Part shown: positions 1 to 11,856 of the stretch, one piece after another
How positions within the stretch are numbered: the first letter of the stretch is position 1
Layout: every line of letters begins with the position of its first letter
From: JAUIIK01 sp963745675
Lineage (GTDB): Bacteria; Chloroflexota; Chloroflexia; Thermomicrobiales; CFX8
DNA length: 64,000 bases
Reading direction: 5' to 3'
NCBI GenBank assembly: GCA_963745675.1
Contig: CAVUYM010000014.1
Span: 1 to 64,000 of the forward strand
Position numbers and translations under genes: made by a program
The notes under the pieces: model-generated
Seen by the model: only the letters and a program-made list of their open reading frames with translations
Told to the model about the DNA's origin: nothing
Databases searched by the model: none

Positions 1-618
1 AATGCATTGCTCTCTCACAAGAACACGATCTACGAGTCAACATAACGGACGACGAAGCGCTGGTCCGGGGCAATGCCGACCAGATGCGCCAGCTCATTCT
101 GATTCTGCTCGATAATGCTCGTATTCATACTCCGGCGGGCAGCCGTGTCGATCTACGTGTAGAGAGACAACGAAGCCGTCATTACCGTCGCGGACAACGG
201 TCCGGGCTTTGGACCGGAGCATCGCGACCGGATCTTCGATCGTTTCTATCGCACTGATGGAGCGCGGACGCGATCATCGGGAGGCACGGGGCTCGGACTT
301 GCGATCGCCCGCTGGATCGCGGAAACACACGGTGGGTCGATCTCCGCCGAAAGCGTGCCCGGAGAAGGCGCGACATTCACCGTGCGGTTGCCTCCGGATG
401 GACGTGGCACGGACGGCAGGAACGACGAGATGGTCGACTCAGCCCGAGTCCCCGGCCAGCCAGGCCGCGCCCGGCATCGACCTGATCAGAGCTGCACGTC
501 GCCTGACTCGTCGAGCATGCGTTCGATGGAGTCGCATGCGTCGCTGACTAGCCGCGAGGCGGCGGGATCAGTCATCGCAGCGAGGGGTATGAACTCTGCC
601 CGGGACACTTCCAGATAG
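1..618 (+). CDS. Sensor histidine kinase, C-terminal fragment, frameshifted
   Basis: This is the catalytic ATP-binding (HATPase_c) end of a membrane sensor kinase that would phosphorylate a response regulator; the gene begins before the window. Frame 3 gives an N box (LLDNARIHTP, about 105-135). From about 163 the reading moves to frame 1 and gives the G1 box DNGPG, the F box RIFDRFYR and the G2 box GTGLGLAIA. Neither frame alone carries the whole domain, so a single-base indel lies near 160-168 in an AGAGAGA run. The conserved domain ends near 405; the reading to 618 is an unconserved tail that overlaps the convergent HD gene, so the true stop may be earlier. Family is clear, exact end is not. 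Confidence 0.75.
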
Positions 619-1109
619 CGGCTGGCTTTTGCTGGATCGTTCGCGTGTATCACTGAACGCAGGTTGTCAATGCGATCCGCCAGTTTGAGCAATCGAGAGT
701 CGATCGAAAGCGTTGGGAGCCGGTCGAGATATGCCCGATCACGTTCGGAGCGCTCTTCGGGTTGCACGGCCTCCTTCGTGACATCGTTGACGAGCCGGGT
801 CACGCGGTCGCCAAAGACGGACTCGATGAGAGCTGCGTCAACCGCGTCGCAATCCTCGATAGTATCGTGGTTTAGCGCCGCGATGAGGAGCTCGATATCC
901 CGGACGCCGAGTTCGTGCCAGAGTAACACAGCGACGCGGACGGGATGTTCGATGAAGGGCGAACCCTCGTCGCGAGTTTGGCCTTCATGTGCGGCGAGGG
1001 CAAAGCGATAAGCCAGCTCAAGAAGCTCTGCGTCGTCTGGACTGAGGGACGCCTGAATCAGCGTCAACGAATGGGGCATTGGTTCGACAATTTCATACAT
1101 CATTGACAT
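486..1109 (-). CDS. HD-domain hydrolase of the RelA/SpoT (MESH1-like) type
   Basis: A stand-alone HD phosphohydrolase of about 207 residues resembling the hydrolase half of RelA/SpoT and the MESH1/SAH enzymes that degrade (p)ppGpp or NADPH. Visible metal-binding and catalytic motifs are HPVRVA, HDTIED (the HD pair plus ED) and KLADRIDN near the C-terminus. There is no synthetase, TGS or ACT domain. The ATG at 1109 is taken as start because the upstream TTG at 1118 has no better ribosome site; both lack a strong Shine-Dalgarno. The gene is divergent from the lipoprotein gene at 1213. The substrate is not shown by the sequence; ppGpp hydrolysis is inferred from family. Confidence 0.8.
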   Translation of the reverse strand: MSMMYEIVEPMPHSLTLIQASLSPDDAELLELAYRFALAAHEGQTRDEGSPFIEHPVRVAVLLWHELGVRDIELLIAALNHDTIEDCDAVDAALIESVFGDRVTRLVNDVTKEAVQPEERSERDRAYLDRLPTLSIDSRLLKLADRIDNLRSVIHANDPAKASRYLEVSRAEFIPLAAMTDPAASRLVSDACDSIERMLDESGDVQL

Positions 1110-1212
1110 AACAAACAAACCTGTCTACGAACTTGGCCAGCAAATGGAATATAGTAGGGAACAGTGAGAGTGTGCCAGCGGTCGTTGTAGTCCTGGGGGA
1201 GGGACGAAGCGG

Positions 1213-2139
1213 GTGAAGGCGGTTCGACAACTTAGATTTCGCAGTCTCCTGGCGCTCGTCTTGCTGTCAACGACGTTTGTCTTTTCTGGCTGTGTACAGA
1301 TCGAATTCAACTCTGAGTTTCAGCGCAGCGGCACGGCCGTACACTCGCTCTCGGTTATCTTGCCCAGAGACGAATATGAGGCAGCGGCAGCCGCCGGCAA
1401 GATAGCGATTTTTGAAGAGATCTCAGCGAGTGCCGCTGCCGCTGGCCTGAACGCCAGCACGATCTTCACCCCTACCACTGTGACGCTGAAGGTGTGGGTG
1501 GAACGGCCCGACGGTGAAGACGCCGGAGCTGCGCTGAACAGCTTGCTGAACGCCACTGGAATTAATCAAAGCCCCGGTATCAGCGCACCCTTCAGCGGCT
1601 TTTTCCGCCAGGAAGGGGCGGCAGTCGGCGGCAATCTCTTTGTTCTCGACATGAACATCGATGGCGAATTGCTCTACGACTACGTCGAGTCGACGGAAGC
1701 CGCGACAGGAGAGTCGCGCAGTCAGATTGAGGACAACGTCTCGATCAGCTATCAGGTCTCGGTGCCCGGCGATCTCCGCGATTCGACCGGCGATGAGATA
1801 ACACCCGGTGTAATACGCTGGGATATTCAGCCGGGCGAGACGATTTCGACGCAGACTGAAACCAGCGCCGGAGACACGAGCCGTACAGCCCTTTTTATTC
1901 TGGCCGGACTTGCGTCGGTCATCGGAGTTATCTTTCTTGCTGGTCTGATCGGCTGGATACTGGTGCGGCGTCCCCGATTGGCAACGTCGATTGGCTCCGC
2001 CGCCAGCCATTTCCCGCAGCGGACGACGATTACCCAGCGAGGGCGTCTGGGTGTCGGATCGTGTCCGGCAGCTGGTCGAACGAATCTGGCATCGGGGCGC
2101 GCCGCATCACGTACCACCTGCCCGGCCCGACCTGCTTGA
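1213..2139 (+). CDS. LppM-like lipoprotein with C-terminal membrane anchor
   Basis: The GTG at 1213 opens a protein with a basic n-region, a hydrophobic stretch and a lipobox ending FSGC, so it is predicted to be exported and lipid-modified. The ectodomain (about residues 30-215) resembles the LppM-type domain of actinobacterial and Chloroflexi lipoproteins, which have no known catalytic role. A second hydrophobic helix (about 222-247) is followed by arginines, giving an out-in topology. After the helix the 308-residue reading becomes a low-complexity Ser/Arg/Thr tail, and another frame (from about 1990) looks more protein-like, so the tail may be a frameshift product. It ends 23 bases before ureA. 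Confidence 0.6.
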   Translation: MKAVRQLRFRSLLALVLLSTTFVFSGCVQIEFNSEFQRSGTAVHSLSVILPRDEYEAAAAAGKIAIFEEISASAAAAGLNASTIFTPTTVTLKVWVERPDGEDAGAALNSLLNATGINQSPGISAPFSGFFRQEGAAVGGNLFVLDMNIDGELLYDYVESTEAATGESRSQIEDNVSISYQVSVPGDLRDSTGDEITPGVIRWDIQPGETISTQTETSAGDTSRTALFILAGLASVIGVIFLAGLIGWILVRRPRLATSIGSAASHFPQRTTITQRGRLGVGSCPAAGRTNLASGRAASRTTCPARPA

Positions 2140-2162
2140 AACCGACTCTGAGGGGAGCGACG

Positions 2163-2474
2163 ATGGCCCTGACGCCGAAAGAAACCGATCGCCTGCTGGT
2201 ATTCACGGCAGCGGAACTAGCTCGGAAGCGCCGGGCGCGGGGCCTGCTTCTGAATCATCCTGAAGCTGTCGCGTTGATTACCGATGAGATCTTCGAAGAG
2301 GCTCGCGCCGGGAAGACGCATGCTGAGGTCATCGAACATGCCCAGAGCGTGCTGGGAGTGGCTGACGTCATGGAAGGCGTTCCGGAGATGATCCCTGTGC
2401 TTAGCGTCGATGCTGTCTTCCCCGATGGCGCTAGGCTGGTTAGCGTCCGTGATCCGATCGGTGGGAAGCGATGA
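2163..2474 (+). CDS. ureA: Urease gamma-like subunit
   Basis: The protein has 103 residues, the usual size of a free UreA. It reads MALTPKETDRLLVF at the start, then an ELARKRRARG helix, the LNHPEAVALITDEI block, a DVMEGVPEMIP turn and the FPDGARLVSVRDPI end, all typical of urease gamma subunits. The ATG at 2163 is chosen because homologous proteins start with this LTP motif; the reading extends upstream to 2061 without conservation. Its TGA overlaps the ATG of ureB (ATGA at 2471). It would form the trimeric (alpha-beta-gamma)3 complex with the next two products. Confidence 0.9.
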   Translation: MALTPKETDRLLVFTAAELARKRRARGLLLNHPEAVALITDEIFEEARAGKTHAEVIEHAQSVLGVADVMEGVPEMIPVLSVDAVFPDGARLVSVRDPIGGKR

Positions 2475-2847
2475 TTCCCGGTGAGATAATCCCGGCCTCC
2501 GACCCGATCCAGATCAATGCAGGCTGCTCGATTTCCGTCATGACGGTGACGAACACGGTACAATACCGGTCCACCTTACCGCACACTTTCATCTTCTCGA
2601 AGCAAACCCGCGATTGCGTTTCGACCGTCGCAAGGCTTTCGGCATGCGTCTTGCGACCCACGCCAAAGGATCCATTCGCTTCGAAGCGGGAGACACGAAG
2701 CTGGTGGAGATGGTTCCAATTTCCGGGGCGCGTATCGTCCGCGGATTCCACGGAGCTATCGACGGTCCGCTCGACGCCGTCGTTGTGGATGCGGTGGTCG
2801 CGAGGTTGGCTGAACGCGGTTTTCTGCACGCACCGGAAGAGGAGTGA
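2471..2847 (+). CDS. ureB: Urease beta-like subunit, one frameshift
   Basis: The conserved beta-subunit sequence is present but split over two frames. The ATG at 2471 gives MIPGEIIPASDPIQIN and TVTNT in one frame. From base 2557 the adjacent frame continues with GTIPVHLTAHFHLLEANPR, RFDRRKAFGMRL, SIRFEAGDTKLVEMVPI and RGFHGAIDGPLD, ending in TGA at 2845-2847. The join is a loss of one G beside 2557-2558. With the base restored the product is about 125 residues, slightly longer than a free UreB. The stop overlaps the GTG of ureC. Whether the break is real or a sequencing error cannot be told here; the excellent conservation on both sides favours an error. Confidence 0.85.
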
Positions 2848-4532
2848 TATTGGATCGCCGTGAATACAACCGGCTCTTCGGCCCCACGACCGGCGATCGA
2901 GTGCGTCTGGCCGACACGAATCTCTTCGCCCGTGTCGAGCGCGACGATTCGCTGCCTGGATTTGAGCCGACGGGCGGTTTCGGGAGACCGTTGCGCGACG
3001 GCATGCTCATTGGCCGTTCGTCACCTAGTCAACTCGATCTGGTCGTTGCCAACGCCATTGTCATGGACCCGGTGCTGGGTATCTTCAAGAGCAACATTGG
3101 TATCAAGGACGGCCGTATTGTAGGCATCGGTCGGGCTGGCAACCCGGATGTGACTGACAACATCGAACTGGTCATCGGCCCGGCGACTGGCATTGTTCCG
3201 GCCAACGGGATGATCGTCACAGCAGGAGGTGTCGACAGCCATGTGCATCTCTCCTCGACCAGCCTGGCCGCCACGGCCCTGTACAGCGGCGTCACGACGC
3301 TCATCGGTCAGGGTAGTGGAGGTGTCTTCGATCTCGGCGTCAACCCGCTTGCCAATATGCTTCACATCTTCGAAGCCTTCGAATCCATCCCGCTCAATCT
3401 GGGCGTCCTGGCGCGTGGTTCGAGCGATCGTGAACAGCTTGCCGCCCACTTCGAGTCGGGCGCATCCGGCCTGAAGATTCATGAAGATGTCGGCGCTTTT
3501 CCGGCGGTCATCGACGCCTGTTTGAGCGTCGCTGATCAGTACGGCGGTCAGGTGGCGATGCATACCGACGGCATCAACGAGGCCGGTGCATTGACCGAGA
3601 CGATCTCGGCAATCAACGGGCGCTCGATTCACGCATTTCACGTCGAAGGCTCCGGCGGCGGTCACGCACCGAATCTGATCGAGATTTGCTCCGTACCGAA
3701 CGTCATCGGCTCTTCGACGAATCCAACGCTGCCCTACTCGATCAACTCGATTGCCGAACAGCTCGAGATGATCATGATCGTCCACGGTATGGATCGCTCG
3801 CTGCCAGAGGACGTCAAGGCCGCCCAGGACCGCATTCGCATCTCGACGATCGCCGCCGAAGACATCCTCCACGACCTCGGTGCAATCGCGATTGTCTCGT
3901 CGGATTCGCAGGGCATGGGGCGCATCGGGCAGGTCATCTCGCGCACCTGGCAGATGGCACATCACATGAAGGCCGTGCGAGGTGGCGGCTTCGACGAAGA
4001 TACCCACGACGGCGACGACAATGATCGCATCTTGCGCTACATCGCCAAGTACACGATCAATCCAGCAATCGCCCACGGACTCGACCACGAAGTCGGCAGT
4101 CTGGAGCCCGGCAAGCTTGCGGATATCGTCCTCTGGCACCCGGCTTTCTTCGGGGTCAAACCAAATGCGATCATCAAAGGCGGTTTCGTCGCTGCGGCCC
4201 AGGTCGGCGATGGTGACGGCTCGACCCGAGGCAGCCAACCGCTCATCTACCGACCAATGTGGGGCGGCATGGGTCTTGCGCCATCGCGGTTGAGCGTCAA
4301 CTTCGTCTCTGAAATGGCAGCAGGCGGGATCCCACTAGGCGCCCATCTTCAGCGTCGCCCTGTGGCTGTGAGCGACGTTCGCAACACCTTCAAGTCCGCG
4401 ATGCATCTCAACACCGCAAGCCCCGATGTGCGTGTCGATCCCGAAAGCCTCGACGTCACCATTGATGGCGATCTGGTCGAATTCCAGCCGGCTGAACGGC
4501 TGCCGCTTGCCCAGCGCTATTTCATCGTCTGA
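2844..4532 (+). CDS. ureC: Divergent urease alpha-like subunit
   Basis: A 562-residue amidohydrolase close in length to UreC (about 570). Nickel ligands are all present: His133 and His135 in DSHVHL, the carbamylatable Lys211 in GLKIHEDVG, His240 in HTDGINEAG, His266 in HVEGSGGGHAPN and Asp354 in SSDSQGMGR. The KYTINPAIAHG and HPAFFGVKP blocks are also kept. Two active-site regions differ from true ureases: the flap cysteine (normally CHH) is Val313, giving VHG, and the segment after the metal histidines reads GQGSGGVFDLG in place of the GTGPA...TTCTPG block. No ureD, ureE, ureF or ureG follows; the next gene is aconitase. It may be a urease paralogue acting on another amide. Starts at GTG 2844, overlapping the ureB stop. 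Confidence 0.85.
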   Translation: MILDRREYNRLFGPTTGDRVRLADTNLFARVERDDSLPGFEPTGGFGRPLRDGMLIGRSSPSQLDLVVANAIVMDPVLGIFKSNIGIKDGRIVGIGRAGNPDVTDNIELVIGPATGIVPANGMIVTAGGVDSHVHLSSTSLAATALYSGVTTLIGQGSGGVFDLGVNPLANMLHIFEAFESIPLNLGVLARGSSDREQLAAHFESGASGLKIHEDVGAFPAVIDACLSVADQYGGQVAMHTDGINEAGALTETISAINGRSIHAFHVEGSGGGHAPNLIEICSVPNVIGSSTNPTLPYSINSIAEQLEMIMIVHGMDRSLPEDVKAAQDRIRISTIAAEDILHDLGAIAIVSSDSQGMGRIGQVISRTWQMAHHMKAVRGGGFDEDTHDGDDNDRILRYIAKYTINPAIAHGLDHEVGSLEPGKLADIVLWHPAFFGVKPNAIIKGGFVAAAQVGDGDGSTRGSQPLIYRPMWGGMGLAPSRLSVNFVSEMAAGGIPLGAHLQRRPVAVSDVRNTFKSAMHLNTASPDVRVDPESLDVTIDGDLVEFQPAERLPLAQRYFIV

Positions 4533-4635
4533 TACGTTAGGCAGTAGGAATGCGCGATTGGATGGCCTGTCGCGCTAAGCTTAGGGACATTGAACTCGCT
4601 CCCGTCAAAAGAACGGGAACCGGGCAGGGAGAACC

Positions 4636-7451
<2,816 letters not shown>

Positions 7452-7477
7452 GATTTCGGTCTAACTAAAGACGATTT

Positions 7478-7510
7478 AGGAGGCAGGCGTATGGGTGTCT
7501 GCCTCCTTTT
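7478..7510 (+). terminator. Rho-independent terminator after acnA
   Basis: A perfect 9-bp stem, AGGAGGCAG (7478-7486) pairing with CTGCCTCCT (7499-7507), with a 12-base loop and a run of T at 7507-7510. It lies 27 bases after the acnA stop. Confidence 0.85.
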
Positions 7511-7627
7511 CTTGTAGTCACCCGATTGAGTTCACGTTGTCTTGATCGAGAAGAGCCAGCGGCGCTAGAGTGTGCCAAGGTCGTGATCGAGACGGCTCAC
7601 CGCATCGCACCATGGAGGCTACGAACC

Positions 7628-8533
7628 TTGCAGACATTACCGTTTCAGAAGCCGGGCCGGTTCTATCGTGGCAATCTCCACACTCATTCGACGGAGTCCG
7701 ATGGGCGCTTCACACCGCAGCAGGTCGTCGAACTTTATCGTAACCAGGGCTACGACTTTCTATCCCTGACCGATCATTTCTCACCGCAGTGGGACTATCA
7801 GATCACCGATACGAGCGAGCTTGGTGGCGGCGGACTCACGACGATAATCGGAGCGGAACTGCACACTCCAGGGTTGGCCAGCGGCGCTCCATGGCATATC
7901 GTCGCCGTCGGTCTGCCGCTCGACTTCGCGGCGACCTCGGCCAACGAGACGGGCCCGGAGCTTGCTGCCCGCGCCGCAGCGGCCGGAGCCTTCGTCGGCA
8001 TCGCCCACCCGGCCTGGTACGGCTTGCTACCGGATGAAGCACGTAGCCTCGAAGCGGCCCACGCTATCGAGGTCTATAACGAAACCTGCAAGCTACTGAA
8101 CGACGCTGGCGATAGCTGGTATCTGGCGGACATGCTGCTGGCGGAAGGGCGCAGGTTCAGCGCCTATGGCGCGGACGATATGCATGGAACGCACGAGGGC
8201 CGCCCAGACGCATTTGGCGCATGGGTCTGGGTGCGGGCTGAATCGTCGGAATCGCAAGCGCTGCTAGATGCTCTCAAGGCGGGCGACTACTACACGAGCC
8301 AGGGACCGTTGATCCACGATATCTCTCTCGATGACGGTGGGATCAGCGTTGCCTGCTCTCCAGCAAGTGCGATCTACGTCACCGGGCGAGCGGAACGATC
8401 CTATCGGTTGCATGGGCATGGGCTGCTTGAAGCACATTTCCCAATTGATCTCTTTGAGAATTCATACTGTCGGGTCACGGTTGTCGACGAGGCCGGGAAA
8501 CGGGCATGGTCGAATCCGATCTGGTTGGAGTAG
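7628..8533 (+). CDS. PHP-domain phosphoesterase-like protein
   Basis: A polymerase-and-histidinol-phosphatase (PHP) fold metal-dependent hydrolase of 301 residues. Motifs seen are GNLHTHSTESDGR (HxH metal motif) near residue 15, SLTDHF, GAELHTPG, the IAHPAWYG block and DDMHG. Related CehA/McbA-type proteins hydrolyse phosphoesters or esters, but the substrate here is unknown. The TTG at 7628 is chosen because it lies 9 bases after GGAGG and just before the domain; the longer reading from 7526 adds an unconserved leader. It ends against a palindromic repeat and is convergent with the S9-like gene. Confidence 0.8.
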   Translation: MQTLPFQKPGRFYRGNLHTHSTESDGRFTPQQVVELYRNQGYDFLSLTDHFSPQWDYQITDTSELGGGGLTTIIGAELHTPGLASGAPWHIVAVGLPLDFAATSANETGPELAARAAAAGAFVGIAHPAWYGLLPDEARSLEAAHAIEVYNETCKLLNDAGDSWYLADMLLAEGRRFSAYGADDMHGTHEGRPDAFGAWVWVRAESSESQALLDALKAGDYYTSQGPLIHDISLDDGGISVACSPASAIYVTGRAERSYRLHGHGLLEAHFPIDLFENSYCRVTVVDEAGKRAWSNPIWLE

Positions 8534-8698
8534 GGGAGTTCCCTCACCCCCAGCCCCCTCTCCCACACGCCTTCGCTGCGCTGCGGCGGGGAGAGGGGAG
8601 CCGAACGAAGAAGCGGATCGCTGTATTTGATTGCTCCTCCTCTCCCTCTCCCCAGCGCAGCGAGCGTGGGAGAGGGGCCGGGGGTGAGGGAAATCCCC
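8534..8698. repeat. Double-hairpin palindromic repeat, copy 1
   Basis: An imperfect palindrome running from GGGGAGTTCCCTCACCCCC to GGGGGTGAGGGAAATCCCC. Each half can fold on itself: CCCCTCTCCC pairs with GGGAGAGGGG in the left half and again in the right half. It exactly fills the gap between the convergent PHP and S9-like genes and may act as a bidirectional terminator. A second copy lies at 29004-29153 in the opposite orientation, with a related core. Confidence 0.85.
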
Positions 8699-8699
8699 C

Positions 8700-10625
8700 T
8701 TATTCCCCGTACCTCGGTCCATCTGTGCGCGGTGTGAACGGTTCTGTTGAGAGCCAGGAGCGATAAGGCAGGATGCCGCTCAAGCGGGTGTGGATGCCGC
8801 GCTCTGCGAGAGGCGGGTGCTGGACGCCCTTCAGGTGGAAGTCGAAGAAGAGCTTCATGTCTTCGAGCATCTGTTTGACATTCTCACGGCCGGCGACATA
8901 GTAGGTCTCGCCCTGATAGGCCTTGAACCAGTAGGGCTTGTAGGCCGCCTCCAACGCTAGCGCGAAATCTTTTGACGATGTTGAGCCGGGGTAGGAGCCC
9001 TCGCCCTGGATGATGAAGCAGGGCACGTTGGCCTGCTGGGTCCAGTAGATCGGCGAACAACGGCGATAGACTTCGAGCGCCTCCGGCAGCTTGCCGAACT
9101 CATATTCCATCATCTTGTTGTGGCGTATTTCTTCTTCGCCCACCATGTAGATGAAGTCACAGTAACCCGACATCGGCGCGGCGGCCTGGAAGACGCCGGG
9201 GGCGCACCAGACGGTCGCTGCCATACTCATGATTCCGCCGTAGCTTGTACCGGTTATGCCGGTATGGTCTGGGTCGATCTCCGGGATGTTCGCCTTCATC
9301 CAGTTCGCGCCCTCAATGGCGTCCTTGAGGTCGCCGTGACCCCAGTCTCCGTTGTTTGAATCTTCGAATTCGCGGCCATAGCCGGAGCTTCCGCGCACAT
9401 TCGGCATCATCACGACGTAGCCATTCAAGGCAAAGAACTGGACGAGCGGGTCGAATCCATCGAGATACTGGCTCGTCGGCCCGCCATGGATCCAGAGCAG
9501 GCCAGGGTATTTCTTACCCGGCTCTGGATTCGGAGGGCGCAGCACATAGGCGTTGATCTCGCGGCCATCCCAACTCGGGTACTGGATCTTCTCCGGCGTA
9601 ACGAGGTGCTGTTCGATGCCGGATGGGACCGGGTGGGTCAACTGCCGTCGTTCGCCCGTTTCGGTGTCGATTAGCCAGAGCGCATTGGGCGACGTCGGTG
9701 TCGAAGCCAGGAATGCAACCTGCCGTCCATCGGGAGACCAACACGGTTTCGTGTAGCAACCCAACTGAGGGCTGAAGCCGTCGATCGCTCCTGAACCATC
9801 CGGGGTGGCAATACGTAGTGCGAGTGTTCCGTTGTGGTTTTCGACATAGGCGATCTTCGAGCCGTCCGGCGCCCATGCGGCGTCGTACTGGTCGGCGCTG
9901 GCAGGCGCGAGTGGTCGTGCAAGGTCTGAGCCATCGACCGATGCCATCCAAACGTTTTCCCAGCCGCCGCGGTGGGAGCGGAAGAGGAAGGTCGATCCAT
10001 CCGGCGAGACGAGAGGATAGCCAAACTCGCGACCGTAGTGATAATCGAAGAAGTTGTTGTCGGCTTCCAGGACCTGTTCGTCCGAGCCGTCCACCGCGAT
10101 TGAGATGACGGTATGGTCCGTCCAGTCGCCGTTCAGCCGAACATAGAGAATTCTCGATCCGTCCGGGGTGAACTGTGGATAGACCTCGTAGTCGTCGTGG
10201 CCGGTCAGACGGGTTTGGGTGGAGCCGTCCGCCGTCACGAGATAGATGTCGAAGGTGCCCCTGGTGCTGGCTGCAACGGCAATGCTTTGACCGTCGGGAG
10301 CCCAGTCGAACGCTTCGATCCTCGCGCCAAACCGGGTGACTTGCCGATCCGGTAAGCCATCGCCGCTCCACAGCCAGAGTTCATCCGCGCCTGATTTGTC
10401 GCTCACATAGGCGATGTGGTCCGCAACCGGTGAGCGTTTCGGCATGAACGTAGCCAGATGTCCGACCCCGCCCATACCAACTGTCAGCTGGCGCAGTCCT
10501 GATCCATCGTATCGGATAGACCAGATCTCGGGGCCGTCGCCGAGATTCGAGACAAAGCGGATCTCTGTCCCATCTGGCGACCAGTGCAGTTCTTCAGAAC
10601 CGCCGATCGATCGGATGGCTAGCAA
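8700..10625 (-). CDS. S9-family prolyl oligopeptidase-like protein
   Basis: An N-terminal propeller of PD40/TolB-like repeats (many SPDG and APDGQ units, residues about 1-330) is followed by an alpha/beta hydrolase domain, as in acylaminoacyl-peptidases. The nucleophile elbow GTSYGG (Ser near residue 461) is present. The expected catalytic Asp in the HGxxD region reads GEGSYPGSTSS, and the GEGHG histidine region reads GETYYVAGREN, so Asp and His appear lost. No signal peptide is visible. The TTG at 10625 is a poor start. The ATG at 10647 follows GTGGAG but is one base out of frame; dropping one T of TTTT (10641-10644) would join it. It is probably co-transcribed with the MFS gene, whose stop is 10 bases upstream of that ATG. 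Confidence 0.8.
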   Translation of the reverse strand: MLAIRSIGGSEELHWSPDGTEIRFVSNLGDGPEIWSIRYDGSGLRQLTVGMGGVGHLATFMPKRSPVADHIAYVSDKSGADELWLWSGDGLPDRQVTRFGARIEAFDWAPDGQSIAVAASTRGTFDIYLVTADGSTQTRLTGHDDYEVYPQFTPDGSRILYVRLNGDWTDHTVISIAVDGSDEQVLEADNNFFDYHYGREFGYPLVSPDGSTFLFRSHRGGWENVWMASVDGSDLARPLAPASADQYDAAWAPDGSKIAYVENHNGTLALRIATPDGSGAIDGFSPQLGCYTKPCWSPDGRQVAFLASTPTSPNALWLIDTETGERRQLTHPVPSGIEQHLVTPEKIQYPSWDGREINAYVLRPPNPEPGKKYPGLLWIHGGPTSQYLDGFDPLVQFFALNGYVVMMPNVRGSSGYGREFEDSNNGDWGHGDLKDAIEGANWMKANIPEIDPDHTGITGTSYGGIMSMAATVWCAPGVFQAAAPMSGYCDFIYMVGEEEIRHNKMMEYEFGKLPEALEVYRRCSPIYWTQQANVPCFIIQGEGSYPGSTSSKDFALALEAAYKPYWFKAYQGETYYVAGRENVKQMLEDMKLFFDFHLKGVQHPPLAERGIHTRLSGILPYRSWLSTEPFTPRTDGPRYGE

Positions 10626-10657
10626 CTGGTCGATACTTGATTTTCATACTGTCTCCA

Positions 10658-11856
10658 CTACATTTCTCGTTTTGTCGCCAGTACTGGTTGCGGTCGCAAC
10701 GAATAGAACCCAACGATCCCGAGCATGAAGAGACCGGCAGTTACCGGAAACACTGACGGCAGACCGAAACTGTCGGCCAGAAGACCGAGCGTAAGCGGGG
10801 CCAACGTAGCACCGAGCCCTGTCGCCGTTCCGTAGAGGCCGATAGCCGATCCTCGAATAGCCTCTCGGGCATGGTTCGTCACAAACGTCTGGCTGGCAAC
10901 CATGAAGCCGCCGTAGGAGAAGTCCTTCAAACGCGAGAATGAGAAATATCGCGGGCATCGCGGTTAATTGCCAGAGTGCCGATCATTACGATCAGTTCGG
11001 CCACCAGAACGATGGCCAGGATCGTGCTCTCGCCAACATGGCGAGCGATCATACCGCTTGGCAGTCGCGCAAGTGTCGAAACGATGCCGCGGACCGCGAA
11101 CATTGCTCCGATCTGGGCGGTGGTGAGTCCGAGATCTTCTGCACGCAACGGAAGAAAGGTCGTGATCGTTCCAAACGAGGCAAAGCTGACTACAGCTCCG
11201 ACGAGGTTGACCTGGAGCATCGGCTTGCTGGTGACCAATTCTCTGAAATCCCGGCGGACGTTGCGATCGACCTGTGCATTCAGGTCGCGACCTCGACCCT
11301 TGAGCAACACAACAGCTAAGACAAAGCCAACGAAAGCGGAAAACGAGGCGATCCAGTATGCACTTGAAAGGGACAGTCGGTCACCGAGATAGCCGCCTAA
11401 GAATGATCCAGTTGTCACCCCAGCTCCAAGCGCGGTCGCATATGCGCCGAAGGCGAGCGATCGACGTTCGTGCGGAATGACGTCGCCAAGATGAGCTGCG
11501 CTAATCCTAAACACACTGACCGCTGACATTGAAAATAGGATACGTCCAGCGATTAATGGCAACTCCGAGCCAGCAGCCGCAATCGTCGCCGTCGCTGCCA
11601 TGAAACCGACCATTCCGGTCCGTATCACCCAGACGCGACTAATCCGGTCGGAAAGAACACCGATAGGGAATGAAGTTGTGAGCGAGGTCAGTCCCCCAAA
11701 CGTGTTGATCAGCCCAAGGATGACGAGCGAGAGCCCCAGTTGCTCAACGAGTAAAGAAAAGGTCGGCGACATGATCCCGGCCACCATGTCGCCGATGAAG
11801 ACGACAACACAGACCGCTGTAATTTGACTTGTCACAAGTAACCGGAGCCGGAACAC
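10658..11856 (-). CDS. MFS transporter, frameshifted near the C-terminus
   Basis: A major facilitator carrier with about 12 predicted helices. The long reading 11856-10927 holds the first nine or so, with the loop GVLSDRISRVWVIR between helices 2 and 3 and a central loop near residue 200. The last helices continue in other frames: PAIFLILAFEG (about 10957-10930), then FSYGGFMVASQTFV to the TAG at 10658-10660. Two indels, near 10950 and 10930, are needed to rejoin it. Substrate unknown; the sequence looks like drug or metabolite efflux carriers. It is followed closely by the S9-like gene on the same strand. Confidence 0.75.

Noticed and set aside
3021..4238. A 405-codon open frame antisense to ureC
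   Set aside because: ureC shows strong family conservation; the antisense frame has Asp/Arg/Val-rich composition typical of a shadow and no motifs.
8462..8722. Pro/Ser/Arg-rich open frames across the palindromic repeats
   Set aside because: They are made of the repeat sequence itself and read through both strands without any conserved protein feature.
9514..10371. A 285-codon minus-strand frame inside the S9-like gene
   Set aside because: It is an Arg-rich alternative frame of the propeller region, which has clear SPDG repeats in the main frame.
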